Positions 7,189 to 8,515 of a DNA stretch of 8,515 bases are shown piece after piece. The first letter of the stretch is position 1; the number at the start of each line of letters is the position of its first letter. The stretch is from an uncultured Collinsella sp. (GTDB lineage: Bacteria; Actinomycetota; Coriobacteriia; Coriobacteriales; Coriobacteriaceae): the NCBI GenBank assembly GCA_900545075.1, contig UQXT01000085.1:1-8515 (forward strand), in the 5' to 3' direction. The notes under the pieces are model-generated. The model did not search any database. It was not told where the DNA came from and saw only the letters and a list, made by a program, of their open reading frames with translations. The position numbers were made by a program, and so were the translations under genes.

Positions 7189-7467
7189 GTGGCTGTTAAC
7201 GAAGAGCTGCTTAAGAAGGTTCTTGAGGAGATCCGCCCCAACCTGCAGGCCGACGGCGGCGATATGGAGTATGTGGGTGTCGACGACGAGGGCGTCGTCA
7301 AGCTGGAACTGCAGGGCGCCTGCGCCGGCTGCCCTATGAGTGCACTGACCCTGTCCATGGGTATCGAGCGTATCCTCAAGGAGCATGTGCCCGGCGTTAC
7401 GCGTGTCGAGCAGGTCAATGCCTCCGGCGAGGCCGAGGACCTGTACGACGAGTACGCGCCGTTTTAA
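7189..7467 (+). CDS. NifU C-terminal-domain iron-sulfur cluster carrier (Nfu type)
   Basis: Small cytosolic protein that likely receives iron-sulfur clusters and passes them to apoproteins. The 92 residues match a stand-alone NifU C-terminal domain. Visible landmarks are the helix EELLKKVLEEIRPNLQADGGD, the strand pair with LELQGAC, the C45-A-G-C48 motif that binds a cluster between two subunits, and a helix ending in LKEHVPGV. There is no U-type scaffold domain or degenerate A-type domain as in NifU or NfuA. The start is GTG at 7189, with AAAGGAG 5 nt upstream. The C-terminal tail is acidic (EAEDLYDEYAPF). No other cluster-assembly genes (suf or isc) are in the window. Confidence 0.9.
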   Translation: MAVNEELLKKVLEEIRPNLQADGGDMEYVGVDDEGVVKLELQGACAGCPMSALTLSMGIERILKEHVPGVTRVEQVNASGEAEDLYDEYAPF

Positions 7468-7478
7468 GATGCGAAAGC

Positions 7479-7549
7479 TGCGGACGGTGCGCTCCGCATA
7501 GACGTTACGCCCAAATATGCGGCTGCGAGCGTAAGGCCCGTGGCCGCAT
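7479..7549 (+). other. Two GC-rich hairpins between the Nfu gene and lgt
   Basis: TGCGGA (7479-7484) pairs with TCCGCA (7493-7498), and ATGCGGC (7517-7523) pairs with GCCGCAT (7543-7549). Neither is followed by a real T run, so both are poor intrinsic terminators. The second, followed by TTGTATG, might cause weak termination. Partial readthrough from the Nfu gene into lgt is plausible because no clear lgt promoter is visible in the 109-bp spacer. Confidence 0.35.
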
Positions 7550-7576
7550 TTGTATGTAGAGAGTAGGAGGGTCGAC

Positions 7577-8398
7577 ATGCTCAACGATTTCTACCATATG
7601 CTTGATCCCGTCGCGATTTCGGCGGGGCCCATCACCATCTACTGGTACGGCTTGGCCTATGTGGTCGGAGCTCTGCTCACGGCGGTCGTCATGTATCGCA
7701 CGCAGCGTCGCTGGGGTTTCGATATTACGGTCGACGACCTGACGAGCGTCGTGGTCGGTGTGGTCTTTGGCCTTATCATTGGCGCCCGCCTGTTCTACGT
7801 CATCTTTTACGGCGACGGCTACTACTGGGCACATCCGCTCGAGATCTTTGCCACCAACGAAGGCGGCATGAGTTTCCATGGCGGCTTGGTGGGCGGCATC
7901 ATCGGCGGCGTGCTCGTGTGCCGCATGTACAAGCTCGATGCCTGGACTTTGGCAGACCTTGCGGTCATCGGTGCTCCGCTGGCCCTGTGCCTGGGCCGTT
8001 GCGCCAATTTCGTCAACGGTGAGCTGTGGGGTAAGCCGACCGATCTGCCCTGGGGTGTGGTCTTTGGCGGCACCGCGGGCGATATGCCGCGTCATCCCTC
8101 CCAGCTCTACGAGGCATTTCTCGAGGGCATTGTGCTCTTCTGCATTCTGCAGGTGCTCAGCCGCAAAAAACCGCTGCTGCCCCAGGGCACGTTTATGGGT
8201 GTGTTTGTGATGGGTTACGGCATTGTCCGCTTCCTCGTTGAGTTTGTGCGCGTGCCCGATGCCCAGCTTGGCTATCTGCTGGGCGGCGTCATCACCATGG
8301 GTCAGCTGTTGAGTCTGCCACTCGTGATTGCGGGCCTGGCGCTCGTCGTCTTTGCCCTCCGCCGCAACCGTCCCCAGCGCATCTACCTCGACGCCTAG
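7577..8398 (+). CDS. lgt: Prolipoprotein diacylglyceryl transferase
   Basis: Membrane enzyme that transfers diacylglycerol from phosphatidylglycerol to the lipobox cysteine of prolipoproteins, the first step of lipoprotein maturation. The 273-residue protein is mostly hydrophobic, consistent with the seven-helix family fold. Diagnostic motifs: IYWYGLAYVVG near the N terminus; FHGG with H101; the signature LGRCANFVNGELWG (R141, N144, E149); PRHPSQLYEA; and RFLVEFVR (R218, E222, R225). These match the conserved catalytic and lipid-binding residues known from E. coli Lgt. The start is the ATG at 7577, with AGGAGG 6-7 nt upstream. A TTG at 7550, in frame, adds nine residues across the ribosome site and is rejected. 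A strong stem-loop follows ten bases after the stop. Confidence 0.95.
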   Translation: MLNDFYHMLDPVAISAGPITIYWYGLAYVVGALLTAVVMYRTQRRWGFDITVDDLTSVVVGVVFGLIIGARLFYVIFYGDGYYWAHPLEIFATNEGGMSFHGGLVGGIIGGVLVCRMYKLDAWTLADLAVIGAPLALCLGRCANFVNGELWGKPTDLPWGVVFGGTAGDMPRHPSQLYEAFLEGIVLFCILQVLSRKKPLLPQGTFMGVFVMGYGIVRFLVEFVRVPDAQLGYLLGGVITMGQLLSLPLVIAGLALVVFALRRNRPQRIYLDA

Positions 8399-8407
8399 CC
8401 GCCACAT

Positions 8408-8445
8408 ACCACCACAAAGGGGACAGGCACCTTTGTGGTGGTTTT
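8408..8445 (+). terminator. Stem-loop after lgt, probable terminator
   Basis: A perfect 13-bp stem (8408-8420 with 8430-8442) and a 9-nt loop is followed by TTT then G, making four T with the last stem base. It is well placed to end lgt transcription, although the T run is short. The loop contains GACAGG, and the element may be one end of a dispersed repeat. Confidence 0.65.
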
Positions 8446-8515
8446 GCCGGGCAACGATGACAGAACCGTAACGTTTCCCCAGATAAAACCTGCCAAAATA
8501 AACCTGTCCCTTTTT
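8408..8515. repeat. Probable REP-like intergenic repeat, cut by the right edge
   Basis: GGGACAGG at 8420-8427 recurs inverted as CCTGTCCC at 8503-8510, where it runs into TTTTT at the edge. Between them lies an imperfect 14-bp tandem repeat with AAACCTG at 8486 and 8500. No coding frame is evident. The layout (stem-loop, inverted end motif, AT-rich flank in otherwise GC-rich DNA) fits a dispersed palindromic or miniature mobile repeat. Similar AAAGGGACAGG strings are familiar to me from intergenic repeats in other bacteria, which I could not verify here. Confidence 0.5.

Noticed and set aside
1..8515. Search for CRISPR arrays, tRNA/rRNA genes, transposase, phage or toxin-antitoxin genes
   Set aside because: None seen. 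The repetitive look of the first 3.4 kb comes from coiled-coil codons, not from exact spaced repeats.

Overview
The window is chromosomal DNA from a high-GC, Gram-positive bacterium. The coding bias, the cell-wall sorting signal LAQTG, AGGAGG-type ribosome binding sites and the gene set suggest an actinobacterium. My best guess is a gut coriobacterium such as Collinsella; this rests on recognition, not on a search. There are six protein genes: one cut by the left edge, five complete. I see no tRNA, rRNA, CRISPR array, insertion sequence or phage gene.

Layout. Positions 2-3454 (+) encode most of a sortase-anchored surface protein of over 1,130 residues: signal peptide, long coiled coil, globular CAP/SCP-like domain, second coiled coil, proline-rich wall spacer and LAQTG anchor. 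Just after the signal peptide its reading frame runs through nine consecutive G residues. Gain or loss of one G would cause an immediate stop, so the gene looks phase-variable. Two back-to-back terminators (about 3522-3614) separate it from a convergent OPT-family membrane transporter (3656-5359, minus).

The transporter diverges from coaX, type III pantothenate kinase (5552-6403, +). Their 192-bp shared spacer holds a TATACT box on each strand, with a perfect AGTCAT-N6-ATGACT inverted repeat between them. After coaX, on the same strand, come a zinc dCMP deaminase (6490-7011) behind a clear extended -10 promoter, a NifU C-terminal-domain iron-sulfur protein (7189-7467), and lgt (7577-8398). 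The spacers between these genes are 86, 177 and 109 bp, so they are probably several small units and not one tight operon.

How they fit together: the right half is housekeeping, covering coenzyme A synthesis, dUMP supply for thymidylate, iron-sulfur cluster delivery and lipoprotein maturation. The left half is cell-surface biology. After lgt a strong stem-loop, whose loop carries GGGACAGG, is followed by an inverted CCTGTCCC copy at the window edge. This looks like a dispersed intergenic repeat that doubles as a terminator.

The most promising signal is the G9 tract. Next are the two-stalk, one-head architecture of the surface protein, the symmetrical divergent control region, and the repeat after lgt.
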